NCBI GenBank assembly: GCA_963784995.1
Contig: CAWATZ010000003.1
Location: forward strand, 1,798,001 to 1,862,000
Length of the DNA: 64,000 nt
Source: CAWATZ01 sp963784995
GTDB lineage: Bacteria; Planctomycetota; Planctomycetia; Gemmatales; Gemmataceae
Direction of reading: 5' to 3'
The translations under genes were made by a program, and so were the position numbers. The notes beneath the pieces are model-generated. The model did no database searches. It was not told where the DNA came from and saw only the letters and a program-made list of their open reading frames with translations. This document shows positions 1 to 8,936 of the stretch, piece after piece (positions within the stretch are counted from its first letter, which is position 1; each line of letters opens with the position of its first letter).

Positions 1-432
1 GCGTTTCAGGGCGTCGGCCACGGTATGGTCGATGGTCAGCTGCTCGACGCGGTTGGCGCGGATCAGGTAGGCCCGGCTGTCGCCGACGCCGGCGACGTAA
101 ACCTGGTCTTTCTGCTGGAAGGCGAGCACGGCGGTGGTGCCCATCTTCTTGCGGGTGGGCTGATGCCGGCCGGCCTCGATGATGGCCTGGTTGGCCTCGT
201 CGAGGGCCTTGAGGACGGCCTGGCCGGGTTCCTCGCGCGGGGCCAGGTCGGTCAGGATGCGCGGGATGATCTCGGCGGCCATGCCGCTGGCCTGCTCGCC
301 GTAGTCCTGGCCGCCCATGCCGTCGGCTACCAGAAAGACGTGGTTGGTGGGATCGGCCACGTAGCGATCCTCGTTGTTGGATCGCAGACCGCGTGCCGAG
401 CGTGCGCCCACCCGGAGAACCAAGTCTGCCAT
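1..432 (-). CDS. PP2C-family serine/threonine protein phosphatase (N-terminal part, cut by window edge)
   Basis: The leftward frame from an ATG at 432 runs off the window start, giving 144 residues of the N-terminal half of a PP2C/PPM phosphatase. Visible motifs are RSNNEDRY near residue 17 (metal-binding acidic residues), VADGMGG near residue 35, KKMGTTAV near residue 97 and GVGDSRAYLIR near residue 115. These are the classic PP2C signatures for dimetal Ser/Thr dephosphorylation. There is no signal peptide, so it should be cytosolic and may reverse Ser/Thr kinase signalling, which is abundant in planctomycetes. It is divergent from the methyltransferase gene that starts at 614, with about 180 bases between. 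The remaining C-terminal catalytic motif lies outside the window, so any extra domain is unknown. Confidence 0.9.
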   Translation of the reverse strand, partial: MADLVLRVGARSARGLRSNNEDRYVADPTNHVFLVADGMGGQDYGEQASGMAAEIIPRILTDLAPREEPGQAVLKALDEANQAIIEAGRHQPTRKKMGTTAVLAFQQKDQVYVAGVGDSRAYLIRANRVEQLTIDHTVADALKR

Positions 433-613
433 CTGCCGGCTCCTCACTGCAACTGCCACCTGCCCGAACAGGACGGCACCGGGAACGTCCTTTGTGCATT
501 GTACACCAGCCCTGTGTGGCAAGCTATCCAGGAAAACTGTGCCTGGCAATGGAAATTCTCGAATCCTCACCGCTCGGCCAACGCTCATGCAACGCCGCTG
601 TCAACCCGAGATC

Positions 614-1289
614 ATGGACCAGCCGGACCTGAACCGGGCCCATCATGAGGGGGCCCTGCACGATCTGAGCCGGATCAACTGGTGGAGCCGGAGCAGCGGC
701 ATCCTCTGGCCGCCGCTGCGGCAGCTGGCCCGGCAGACTGCATCCCCGGCCGGTGCGCGTGCTGGACCTGGCCACGGGTGGCGGCGACGTGCCGATCCGG
801 CTGTGGTTCAAGGCACGCCGGGCGGGGCTGAACCTGGAACTGGCCGGCTGCGATCACAGCGTTGTGGCCATCGACCATGCCCGCTCCCGGGCGGCTCAGG
901 TTGGGGCCGGCGTCGCTTTTTTCGTCCATGACGTGTTGCGGGGTGAGCCCCTGCCCGGCTACGATGTGGTGATGGCGTCTCTGTTCCTGCATCACCAGGA
1001 GAGCGAGGAGTCGGCCCGCTTCCTGCTGCGGCGCATGGGCGAGATGGCGGGCCGGCTGGTCCTGGTCAACGACCTGATCCGTGGCCGGCTGCACCTGTGG
1101 CTGGCCCGGTTGGCCTGCCGGTTGCTGGTGTCATCCTACGTCGTCCACACCGATGGCCCGCGCTCCGTCGAGGCCGCCTTTACCCGCGCCGAGGTGCGAC
1201 GCCTGGCCGAGTCCGCCGGCTTGACCGGGGCGACCGTGGCCTGGCGCTGGCCGTTCCGCTTCCTGCTGACCTGGAGACGACCCCTGTGA
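614..1289 (+). CDS. class I SAM-dependent methyltransferase of a type III PKS cluster (frameshifted near 740)
   Basis: The start at 614 opens a frame giving MDQPDLNRAHHEGALHDLSR and ending around RQLARQTA. The reading then continues in another frame from about 741 (HPRPVRVLDLATGGGDVPIRL) to the stop at 1289. The two halves join as one methyltransferase of about 224 residues if one extra base near 735-745 is removed. VLDLATGGGD is the SAM-binding motif I. If the break is real, a shorter product could start at the GTG at 753, but it would lack the N-terminal helices. The stop overlaps the GTG of the PKS gene at 1286, so the two are translationally coupled. The likely role is C- or O-methylation of the PKS product or its precursor, inferred from position. 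Confidence 0.8.
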
Positions 1290-2419
1290 ACGCTGCCCAC
1301 CCTCCTTCCGCGGACCGTTCCCGGCTGGCACTGCTCGGGATGGGCACGGCCATTCCCGACGCCGTCATCGACCAGAACGACGGCATGGAAATCGCCCGGG
1401 TCCTCTGCGCCCGCACTCCCGAGCAAGCCACCTGGCTGCCGGCCATGTACCAGGGGACAGGGATCGACAAGCGATCCCTGTGCCTGGGAAAGGAAGTGGT
1501 CCGCGACGTCCTCGAAGGCACGCGCCACTCCGGCTCGCCCTTCCTGCCAAAGGAGAGCCAGGACGACCGCGGGCCGACCACCGCCGTTCGCATGGAGCAT
1601 TACCGGAAGCTGGCCCCGCCCCTGGCCGTGGCCGCCTCGAAACAGGCCCTGGAGCAATCGGGTCTGTCGGCCGGGCACATCACCCATCTGATCACCGTCA
1701 CCTGCACTGGCTTCTTCGCCCCGGGGCTGGACCTGGCCCTGATCCAGGGCCTCGGTCTTTCCGCCACCGTCGAGCGGACCCAGGTGGGTTTCATGGGGTG
1801 TCACGGGGCGCTCAACGGCTTGCGGGTCGCCCGCGCTTATTGCGAGGCCGATCCGGCGGCCCGGGTGCTGCTGTGCGCCACCGAGCTGTGCAGCATCCAC
1901 TACCACTACGGCTGGAACCCGCAGCAGATGGTGGCCAACGCCATCTTCGCAGACGGAGCCGCGGCGCTGGTGGGAGGCCCGTCCGGCTCGGCTGGCCACT
2001 GGCGCGTGACCGCGACCGGCTCGTGTCTGCTGCCCGATACGGCCGATGCCATGACCTGGAACGTGGGCGATCACGGTTTCGAGATGACTCTGGCCAAGAA
2101 GGTGCCGGGACTGATCGCGAGCAACCTCCGCCCCTGGCTGGAAGGCTGGCTCGCCAAGCAGGGCCTGACCATCGCCGAGGTCGGCTCGTGGGCCATTCAC
2201 CCGGGCGGCCCGCGCATCCTGTCGGCCGTGGAGGAGGCCCTGGGGCTGCCGCGCGAGGCGTCGGCCGTGGCCCGCCAGGTCTTCGCCGAGTACGGCAACA
2301 TGTCGTCGCCCACGGTGCTGTTCATCCTTGACCGATTGCAGGGGTTGAACGCGGCCCGACCGTGTCTGGCCATGGGATTTGGGCCAGGATTGATGGCGGA
2401 GGTGGTGCTGCTGAGGTAG
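1286..2419 (+). CDS. type III polyketide synthase (chalcone/stilbene synthase family)
   Basis: From the GTG at 1286 the protein is 377 residues, the usual size for the family. The catalytic triad is visible: Cys140 in ITVTCTGFFAPG, His305 in WAIHPGGPR and Asn338 in EYGNMSSPT. A C-terminal GFGPGL loop lies near residue 364. The enzyme condenses malonyl-CoA extenders onto an acyl-CoA starter to give alkylresorcinols, alkylpyrones or quinone-like aromatics; the starter cannot be predicted here. The GTG start overlaps the TGA of the methyltransferase in the pattern GTGA, which supports this start and an operon. The flavin-reductase-like protein and aminotransferase downstream may tailor the product. 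The family assignment is very secure; the product is unknown. Confidence 0.95.
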   Translation: MNAAHPPSADRSRLALLGMGTAIPDAVIDQNDGMEIARVLCARTPEQATWLPAMYQGTGIDKRSLCLGKEVVRDVLEGTRHSGSPFLPKESQDDRGPTTAVRMEHYRKLAPPLAVAASKQALEQSGLSAGHITHLITVTCTGFFAPGLDLALIQGLGLSATVERTQVGFMGCHGALNGLRVARAYCEADPAARVLLCATELCSIHYHYGWNPQQMVANAIFADGAAALVGGPSGSAGHWRVTATGSCLLPDTADAMTWNVGDHGFEMTLAKKVPGLIASNLRPWLEGWLAKQGLTIAEVGSWAIHPGGPRILSAVEEALGLPREASAVARQVFAEYGNMSSPTVLFILDRLQGLNAARPCLAMGFGPGLMAEVVLLR

Positions 2420-2426
2420 AATGGTG

Positions 2427-2485
2427 AAAGTAGGCGGCACACTCCGTGTGCCGAGCTGCGGCACACGGAGTGTGCCGCCTACTTT
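2427..2485. repeat. perfect inverted repeat, 27-base arms
   Basis: Positions 2427-2453 are the reverse complement of 2459-2485, with a five-base loop. The arms contain AGTAGGCGGCACACTCC. The palindrome lies between the PKS stop and the next gene. It can form a strong hairpin and could act as a terminator or an mRNA stability element, but it has no T-run. It resembles the other intergenic palindromes of this window in layout, not in sequence. Confidence 0.85.
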
Positions 2486-2508
2486 GGCAAAACCGGAGTC
2501 CGAATGAG

Positions 2509-3132
2509 GTGACGAGTCCAGCACTGAACGGTTTGAACCCGACATCCCAGCCCAGACAGGACAGCACGGCCGCGGCCACGCTGATTGCCTGGCTGGACCG
2601 GGAAATCTGGCTGGTCACCGCGCAGCACGGCCCCCGGCGGAGCGGTCTGATCGCCACGTTTGTCAACCCCGCCTCGATCGTCACCGAGATGGCGCGGATG
2701 GTCGTCGGCCTGTCCCGGCTGCATTTCACCTGGGAGCTGGTCGAGGCCAGCGGTGCCTTTGCCCTGCACCTGCTGAGCGAGCAGCACCTGGAGCACGTCT
2801 GGCGCTTTGGACTGCGCTCCGGTCGGGAGCAGGACAAGTTCGCCGGCCTGGTCGTTCGCACCGGCCAGACCGGCAGTCCGATCCTGGAGGACTGCACTGG
2901 CTGGATGGACTGCCGGGTCGAGGCGAGCCTGCCGACCGGCGATCGCACCATCTGCCTGGCCGAGGTGGTGGAAAGTCAGGTGACCAACTTTGGCCCGCCT
3001 CTGACCCAGCGCCGCCTGCTGCAGCTGGCACGACCGGAGTACCTGGCCGAGCTAAAACGGCAACTGCACGCCGACAGCATCGCCGACGCCGAGGCGATCC
3101 GTCAGTGGCGTGAGGAACGGCAAAAGGCGTGA
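2509..3132 (+). CDS. flavin reductase-like (FMN-binding split-barrel) domain protein
   Basis: A protein of 207 residues from the GTG at 2509. The open frame extends upstream only through the palindrome, so the GTG after it is the more sensible start. The sequence LIATFVNPASIVTEMARMVVGLSRLHFTWELVEASGAFALHLLSEQH and the later TICLAEVVESQV match the flavin reductase-like FMN-binding split barrel, where the first segment contacts flavin. Such proteins reduce flavin with NAD(P)H or act as flavin-dependent oxidoreductases. It sits between the PKS and the aminotransferase with only seven bases to the latter, suggesting a shared operon. The C-terminal tail is highly charged. Its substrate is not predictable; a redox step on the polyketide is an inference. 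Confidence 0.8.
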   Translation: MTSPALNGLNPTSQPRQDSTAAATLIAWLDREIWLVTAQHGPRRSGLIATFVNPASIVTEMARMVVGLSRLHFTWELVEASGAFALHLLSEQHLEHVWRFGLRSGREQDKFAGLVVRTGQTGSPILEDCTGWMDCRVEASLPTGDRTICLAEVVESQVTNFGPPLTQRRLLQLARPEYLAELKRQLHADSIADAEAIRQWREERQKA

Positions 3133-3139
3133 CGCCGCC

Positions 3140-4294
3140 ATGTCCCCTCCCGATTCTCTTCCAGCCCTGCTCGGCGGTCCGCCTGTCTGTCCCGAAGGCC
3201 CTCCCGACTGGCCGCTGCCCGACGAAGCGATCCGCGACGCCCTGCTCTCCGCCTGGCAATCCGGCGCCTGGGGCAGGTACGTCGGCGGCTTGCTGGATGA
3301 GCTGGAGCGGAGGCTCAGCGCGTTCTTCCAGGTGCCGCACGTTTCAACCTGCGGCAGCGGCACCTACGCGGTGGAACTGGCCCTGCGTGCCCTCAAGGTC
3401 GGCCCCGGCGACGAGGTGATCCTGGCCGGGTACGACTATCCCGGCAATTTCCTGAGCGTCCACGCGGTCGGGGCGCTGCCGGTGCTGATCGACGTCGCTG
3501 CCGACAACTGGAACCTGGCGCCAGAGCAGTTGGTCGAGGCGCTCAGTCCAAAGACCAGGGCGATCCTCGTCTCGCACTTGCACGGCGGTCTGGTGCCGAT
3601 ACCCGAAGTCATGGCGCTGGCTCCCGGAGTGGCGGTGATCGAGGATGCGGCCCAGGCGCCGGGGGCGTGGTTGGAGGGTCGGCCGGTGGGCAGTTGGGGC
3701 GACGTGGGCATCGTCAGCTTCGGCGGCTCCAAACTGCTGACCGCTGGCCGGGGCGGGGCGATCCTGACCCGGCGGGCGGACGTGGACCAGCGGGCCCGGC
3801 TGCTGCTGACGCGCAGCGGCAACCGGGTCTGCCCGATGGCGGAACTGCAGGCGGCCGTGCTGCTGCCGCAGCTGGAACGGCTGCGGGAACGCAATGAGCA
3901 GCGGGCCGCGGCGGTGGGCCGGCTGGGGATGCTGTTGCGGGACGTGCCGGGGTTGAGGCTATTCCGCAATCGGGAAGGCGAGAGGGAGAGCCGGCCGGCG
4001 TTCTACAAGGTGGGCTTTCAGTACAACGCGGCGGCATTTGGCTTGCCGCGGGAGAAGTTTGTCGCTGCTCTGCGTGCGGAGGGCATCGCCTTTGATGCCG
4101 GCTTCGATGCGCTGCACGTGGGCCGATCGCCGGGCCGGTATCGGGCCGCGGGGCCGCTGACCGAGGCCGAGCGGGCGCACGTGGGGACGGTGGTGCTGCA
4201 CCATCCGCAGCTGCTGGGGACGGAGGAGCAGGTGGAACAGGTGGTGCGAGCAGTGCGGAAAGTGTGGGCGTTTGACTGGGCCAATTCCGCGTGA
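3140..4294 (+). CDS. DegT/DnrJ/EryC1/StrS family PLP aminotransferase
   Basis: A protein of 384 residues from the ATG at 3140, seven bases after the previous stop. It has the fold-type I PLP signatures: a phosphate-contacting segment STCGSGTYAVELALRAL (residues 69-85), Asp169 in VIEDAAQA and the Schiff-base Lys198 in SFGGSKLLTAGRGG. The family makes amino sugars, 3-amino-5-hydroxybenzoate and related amino groups on secondary metabolites, usually with glutamate as donor. An alternative start 30 bases upstream overlaps the preceding gene and is less likely. In this operon it could aminate the polyketide-derived scaffold, or be a neighbour with a separate job; the sequence does not decide this. 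A hairpin follows at 4303. Confidence 0.92.
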   Translation: MSPPDSLPALLGGPPVCPEGPPDWPLPDEAIRDALLSAWQSGAWGRYVGGLLDELERRLSAFFQVPHVSTCGSGTYAVELALRALKVGPGDEVILAGYDYPGNFLSVHAVGALPVLIDVAADNWNLAPEQLVEALSPKTRAILVSHLHGGLVPIPEVMALAPGVAVIEDAAQAPGAWLEGRPVGSWGDVGIVSFGGSKLLTAGRGGAILTRRADVDQRARLLLTRSGNRVCPMAELQAAVLLPQLERLRERNEQRAAAVGRLGMLLRDVPGLRLFRNREGERESRPAFYKVGFQYNAAAFGLPREKFVAALRAEGIAFDAGFDALHVGRSPGRYRAAGPLTEAERAHVGTVVLHHPQLLGTEEQVEQVVRAVRKVWAFDWANSA

Positions 4295-4302
4295 TGCCGA
4301 AG

Positions 4303-4330
4303 TGTGGCACGGTCGGGAGACCGTGCCACA
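4303..4330. terminator. perfect hairpin after the aminotransferase gene
   Basis: Positions 4303-4314 (TGTGGCACGGTC) pair perfectly with 4319-4330 around a GGGA loop. It lies nine bases after the stop of the PKS operon, where a terminator is expected. There is no following T-run, so rho-independent termination is not certain. It may instead be one of the dispersed palindromes of this genome. Confidence 0.55.
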
Positions 4331-4352
4331 ACAGATCCAATTCAGATTCACC

Positions 4353-4396
4353 TTCTGGGACAACCTCGTAACATACACCCCAGAGAGGTGTTTCCG
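4353..4396 (+). promoter_or_regulatory. conserved leader of the sigma-array genes, copy 1
   Basis: This leader carries TGGGACAACCTCGTAACAT followed by AGAGAGGTGTTTCCG and then the ATG. The same pattern TGGNACNACCTNGTANCAT, at the same distance from the start, precedes the genes at 8518, 12117 and 17153. GAGG serves as the ribosome binding site. Conservation outside coding sequence suggests a shared promoter or operator, possibly autoregulated by these sigma factors. Here it precedes a copy without a sigma domain. Confidence 0.6.
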
Positions 4397-6448
4397 ATGA
4401 CGACCGCTGCATCGTTTCTCCGCCTGGCCGTGGTTCTGCTGGTTGGCCTGTTCTCCGGCGGGATTGCCCTGGCCTTCCCTGCCGACAGCAAGCTGGTTGC
4501 CGTCTCGGGGAAGGTCGTCGGCCCGGACGGCAAGCCGGTGCCGGGGGCGAAACTGTTCGTGGTCGAGTCCGAAGAATGGAAGCCGGCCCCGGAGCGGGAA
4601 GCGAACGCCGAGGGCGGTTTCGCGTTTGACCTGGCACCATTGCCGGTTGGGATGTCTTTACGCTACCTTGTCGCCACCGCGCCGGATCTCGGATTGGGCT
4701 GTGACTGGGCCGACGTATCCGGGATCCACGAACAGCGTGAGGACGTGGTGCTGAAGCTGCCCCGGGACGAAGCCATCCGCGGCCGGATTGTGGACCTGGA
4801 GGGCAAACCCGTGGCCGGGGCCAGGGTCCGAGCCACGGTCCTGGAGACCGGCGCGGACGACACGCTCAATGCGTTTGTCCGCCTCTGGTCGCCGGACAAG
4901 GAGAAACAACAGGAAGCGTTCGGCACCTTGCTGCACAAGCGCCTGAACACGGGAAAGGCCACGGCCGAATGCTTCTCGGCCACGACCGACGCGGAGGGGC
5001 GCTTCGCCCTCACCGGCATCGGCCGGGACCGCTGCCCCCAGCTGACCATCCGTGCCAAAGGAAAGGCGAGCGTGGTCTGCATCGTGCCGATCCGACCGGA
5101 TTTCAAGCCGGCTCCCGGTGGACTGACCGGCAGCCCTGTCCTCGGCCCCGTCTTCACTCTGCCGATCGCTCCGTCGCAACCGGTCACCGGCGTGGTCCGC
5201 GACCTGGCTGGGAAACCTGTCGCCGGAATTGCCATCCTCGGCCAGGTCGATCTGACGGACTCCGCCCCGTCGGGCTATCTCATCCTGCCCGAGGTGGCAG
5301 TGGTCAGTGATGCCCAGGGGAAGTATGTTCTCGACGGTCTGCCCAAGGCGAAGAAGTACGTCCTGCTCGCCGATCCGAAACCGGGCCAGGGCCTGGTCCA
5401 TAAGTTCGTCATCCGAAAAGATGCCGCCGGGTTCGCTGGATTGACAGCGGACCTGGAGCTGCCGCGCGGGGTCGTGCTCAGCGGCAGAATCACGGATCGC
5501 AAGACCGGCAAACCGGTCCGGGGACACCTGTTCTATCGTCCGCTGGTGTCGAACCAATGGGTGGAGAAGCATCCCGGCTACGACAGCCCCGGCATCGCTC
5601 CGTGGTACAACGACGCCTCCGGCTGGACTGACAGCGAGGGCCGCTACCAGGTGACCGTTGTTCCGGGCCCGGGCATTCTCCACGTCCGAGTCTTCCCCGA
5701 CCACGTGGGGCGCAACTACCTGCTGGCGAAACTGGCCCCGGAGGACGATACCGATGAGATCCTCCAAAAGGACTTCGGTCCACTGAAGACCTTCAAGACC
5801 GGCGGCCAGGGCGGCGGTTTCAGTCCGACGAACCTGCACGCGTATCGTGTCCTTCGCATTGCCGCCGATGCCCGGGCATTCACCACGGACGTGACCGTCG
5901 ATCCTGGAGTCCAGCGCACGGTCAAGATCGTCGGTCCGGACGGGCAGCCAGTGAGCGGGGCCTGGGTGCTGAACGCGGGTCCCTTCGGCGGCTTCTCGAA
6001 ACCGCTGGCCACGGCGGAGTTCCTGGCTCAGGCTCTGGACCCGGAAAAACCGCGGCGGATCTACGCCCAGCACGACGGCAAGAAACTGGCCGGCTTCGTG
6101 AGCCTCGATGGCAAGGAAACCGGCCCGGTGACCCTCAAGCTGGAGCCAACGGCGACGGTCACCGGCCGGGTCGTGGATCGGGAGGGCAAGCCGGTGAAGG
6201 ATGCGCGGATCAGTCGAAGCTACGAGGATGGGGAGATCGGCATCTTGCTCAACACCCGCGATCGGTACAACACGGCCCCGGTCCTCACGGACGCGGAGGG
6301 CCGGTTCACGCTAACGAACGTCCCGGCGGGGCTGAGCGTCCGCTTCAGCGCGTGGAAGAAGGGCGGGTCACTCGGACACGACACTCCGGCGCGGAAACTG
6401 AAGGCGGGCGAGACGCTGGACCTGGGGGACTGGAAACCGACAGAATAA
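4397..6448 (+). CDS. carboxypeptidase-regulatory-like repeat protein, sigma-less member of the sigma array
   Basis: A protein of 683 residues starting MTTAASFLRLAVVLLVGLFSGG. The leader and first five codons match the sigma genes at 12117 and 17153. The sigma2/sigma4 core of about 250 residues is absent, and the protein passes directly to the transmembrane helix (residues about 6-28), which here acts as a signal anchor. The rest is about six carboxypeptidase-regulatory-like beta units, for example VSGKVVGPDGKPVPGAKL, IRGRIVDLEGKPVAGARV, VTGVVRDLAGKPVAGI and VTGRVVDREGKPVKDARI. They are interleaved with units of the TDAEGRFTLT type. It should be an extracytoplasmic protein. It looks like an in-frame internal deletion of a sigma-fusion gene. 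The function of the outside part is unknown; adhesion or sensing is a guess. It converges with the LRR gene at 6503. Confidence 0.85.
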   Translation: MTTAASFLRLAVVLLVGLFSGGIALAFPADSKLVAVSGKVVGPDGKPVPGAKLFVVESEEWKPAPEREANAEGGFAFDLAPLPVGMSLRYLVATAPDLGLGCDWADVSGIHEQREDVVLKLPRDEAIRGRIVDLEGKPVAGARVRATVLETGADDTLNAFVRLWSPDKEKQQEAFGTLLHKRLNTGKATAECFSATTDAEGRFALTGIGRDRCPQLTIRAKGKASVVCIVPIRPDFKPAPGGLTGSPVLGPVFTLPIAPSQPVTGVVRDLAGKPVAGIAILGQVDLTDSAPSGYLILPEVAVVSDAQGKYVLDGLPKAKKYVLLADPKPGQGLVHKFVIRKDAAGFAGLTADLELPRGVVLSGRITDRKTGKPVRGHLFYRPLVSNQWVEKHPGYDSPGIAPWYNDASGWTDSEGRYQVTVVPGPGILHVRVFPDHVGRNYLLAKLAPEDDTDEILQKDFGPLKTFKTGGQGGGFSPTNLHAYRVLRIAADARAFTTDVTVDPGVQRTVKIVGPDGQPVSGAWVLNAGPFGGFSKPLATAEFLAQALDPEKPRRIYAQHDGKKLAGFVSLDGKETGPVTLKLEPTATVTGRVVDREGKPVKDARISRSYEDGEIGILLNTRDRYNTAPVLTDAEGRFTLTNVPAGLSVRFSAWKKGGSLGHDTPARKLKAGETLDLGDWKPTE

Positions 6449-6502
6449 GCGGAGTGGGGAACAGGAAGGATTAACGGTTCGGAGTCTGCTCGCTGGTCTG
6501 CT

Positions 6503-8209
6503 TCACCACGCCAGAACCAGTGCGTTGCCGAACCGCTCGCGCAGCTGGTCGTGAGTCTTCGCATCGAGGCACTGGTGGGAAGCACTAACCGTGACAGTCG
6601 ATCCAAGTGTGGCGAGTCGGCCAGTGCTGCCGCACCGGTGCTCGTCATTGAGCTATGGCGGAGGTCCAGCAACCGCAGCCGTGACAGTGCTGGGCACGAG
6701 GCTATCGCCTCCACGCCGTTGTTAGTGATCTGATTCTCGTACAGACATAGCTCCCGCACTGCTGGCAGCCATGCGGCATTGAGGAGCTTGGCGAGGCCGG
6801 AGTCCGTGATGCCGCTTCCGGGCAGGTTGAGCCGAGCGAGCGAACCGACGTGGGACGAATCGGCCAGTGCGGCGCAGTCGGCATCGTCGAGAGGCAGGGA
6901 AGCGAGCGTGAGCGCTCGCAGCCGAGATAAACCCGCACAGCTGGCCAGTGCCACCCCAAGGCGCGACGCTTCATTCTTTCCACTTGCGTATAATTCTCGC
7001 AGTGACCCCAACTGGACGGAATCAACCAGGCGCAAGCACTGGCCGCATCCAGACAGTTCAGCGAGAGCCGGCGAAGGCGTCCGAAGGCCCCGTTCGCAAT
7101 TGCAACCGCCGTGTAGTCATTGGTGCGGAGGTGCAGGGAACCGAGGTTGGGCGCAAGTCCGGAGGCACACAAATCCGACACCCACGCTGGACCGTGTTGC
7201 CGGACAGCGAGAGTAAGATCGTTGAGCTGGGGCAGGCAAGCCTGCCCCAGCGCTCGGCTGGCAGCAGGAGAATACGCCCCAAGACAGAGCCACAGCGAAT
7301 GAATCCCGGCGGTCCACTGGGCCGCCAGAAGACCACCGAGATCATCTGCGCTTTCTTCGATAGCCATCAGCCCGAAGTTTTCGAGCCGCGACCAGCGAGC
7401 CTTGGCAAGGGCGCGGCCAGCCCCGTGTTCCCTCTCGTCGCTTTTTCCCAGAACGACATGCCGCAAGCCCACGAGCCGGTCGTTGGCAGCGAGGGCGGAC
7501 CATGCGGCCGGGCCAAACGTGGCGTCCCCCAGGTCGAGCCACTCCAGCGGCCCAACGGCTGGCGAGGTGAGCAATGGGAGTAGCTCATACGATGAAAGGT
7601 CCAAGATACGCAGGCCCGTAAGCTTCGCCAGTCCAGGCCAGGCAAGCAGCGGACCAAGCAGAACTGTCTCCTCAGACCAGTTATTGACAATTAACCGCCG
7701 CAACCGGCCCGTACTCAACCTGCCGAACAACGCCGCAACGGTATCCGGACTTTCGCCGTCAAGGTCGAATTCCAGGTCGGTCAGTCCTACCTCAGCGATC
7801 TGTCGCGCCGTTTCAGCTAACTCGCCCGAGCGATCAGCGGAGGCGACCTCCAGCCGCCGCAGCGGCAACAACTCAGCCAGTAGTGCCCCTTGGCGCAGAA
7901 AGGCGGCAGCGCTCATCTTCACCTCTTCCGGCATCCCTCGCCGGAAGTTCAGTTCGACGCCCTCGCCCATTTCGGCAGGTGGGCCAGCCAGCGTGCCTGA
8001 TGCTCGGCGAGCAGGTCCTGCGAGCGTTCCTCCATCTCGAAGCGCGCGGGATCGTATTCGGGCAGCTGCGCCAGCCGGACTTGCAGGCGGATAAACTCGG
8101 CTCGATCCGGGTCGCCGTTGTCCTCCAGCCAGTCCGCGAACACCAGACGAACCGCATCGTCGTCGGGGTTCGCACGGATGTCGGCCAGGAAGGAGTCGGC
8201 TCTGCTCAT
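6503..8209 (-). pseudogene. TIGR02996 + leucine-rich repeat protein, copy 1 (three frameshifts)
   Basis: The start at 8209 gives MSRADSFLADIRANPDDDAVRLVFADWLEDNG, the planctomycete repeat-companion domain TIGR02996 (residues 1-45). The frame breaks near 7962 (missing base after PKWARA), continues as VELNFRRGMPEEVKMSAAAF, breaks again near 7040, continues through RI-like leucine-rich repeats (SGITDSGLAKLLNAAWLPAVRELCLYENQITNNGVEAI, given in part), and breaks a third time near 6562 before the expected C-terminal DQLRERFGNALVL. The full-length product would be about 565 residues. It is closely similar to the gene at 15343. Such proteins are thought to be cytosolic interaction scaffolds; no role has been shown. 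Given indels elsewhere in the window, it may be intact in the real genome. Confidence 0.75.
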
Positions 8210-8447
8210 GACAACGCCTCACGAAACCACGAACGCCTCGTGTTCTTCGCCATCATACCGACCATCCGGACGGAGTCCAGCACAGCCTGGGCAGTCGCCG
8301 GAGCGTGCCACGGAGTGACGCCGTGTGATGGTAGCACTCTGGCAATGTCGGTCTAACTGACACGCACGGGGCAAGCACGGACACGCACTGACGCCTCCTG
8401 GGACATTGCCAACAAACCGGCGCCGTTGGCACGGTGGCATTTTCGGC

Positions 8448-8517
8448 AAAGCCGCATGTCGGCGGAGACGCCTCCTGGAACTACCTGGTATCATGGACCC
8501 AACACGAGGTGTTTCCG
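8448..8517 (+). promoter_or_regulatory. conserved leader of the sigma-array genes, copy 2
   Basis: It contains GGAACTACCTGGTATCATGG, then CACGAGGTGTTTCCG and ATG. It is identical over about 70 bases to the leader at 12047. It drives only a truncated sigma fragment here. Confidence 0.55.
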
Positions 8518-8722
8518 ATGACGACCGCTGCACCGCTCACTCAGCTTGTCCGCCATCTCCGCCAGAAGACGGAGCTGCACCCCTTCGAGAATCTGCCGGA
8601 TGCCGAGCTGCTGGAGCGCTTTCGCACCCAGGGCGACGTCGAGGCGTTTGCGGCCATGGTCCGCCGGCACGGGCTGGGCGTCCTGGCCGCCTGCCGCAAG
8701 GTGCTGACCTCGGACGCCGACG
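8448..8722. repeat. direct repeat (left copy): leader plus sigma N-terminus
   Basis: This stretch of about 275 bases matches 12047-12321 almost base for base; I count only a few substitutions. It comprises the conserved leader, ATG and first 68 or so codons of a sigma gene. The two copies are in direct orientation, 3599 bases apart, and bracket the stress-protein and SPFH genes. Confidence 0.85.
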
Positions 8723-8838
8723 TGGCCATCGTGGCTGCTCCTTTCGACGGCGCACCTCGGTCATTGTGCGGACGGCCCTCCTGCGAACCTGCAACGCCAG
8801 GCCGTCTTCCGGGGGCAGTTGCTGTTTTCCGTTGGTGA
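8518..8838 (+). pseudogene. truncated ECF sigma factor fragment
   Basis: The first 68 residues (MTTAAPLTQLVRHLRQ to KVLTSDADV) are nearly identical to the start of the sigma protein at 12117, up to the middle of sigma region 2. After position 8722 the sequence switches to unrelated residues (AIVAAPFDGAPRSL) and stops at 8838. It lacks the rest of sigma2 and all of sigma4, the transmembrane helix and the repeats, so it cannot be a working sigma factor. The abrupt junction at the edge of a direct repeat points to recombination or insertion, not gradual decay. Confidence 0.85.
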
Positions 8839-8936
8839 AAATGGGTTGGCCTGCTAAGTTAATGTTGCTAAACAACTTGGGTGTTCACGGAAGCAAGGAC
8901 CGCACAGGTTGCTCCTGAAAGAAAGGGAGGTGGTTC

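Noticed and set aside
2446..2508. An N-terminal extension of the flavin reductase-like protein through the palindrome
   Set aside because: The extension encodes only the repeat arm. The GTG at 2509 is the first start outside it.
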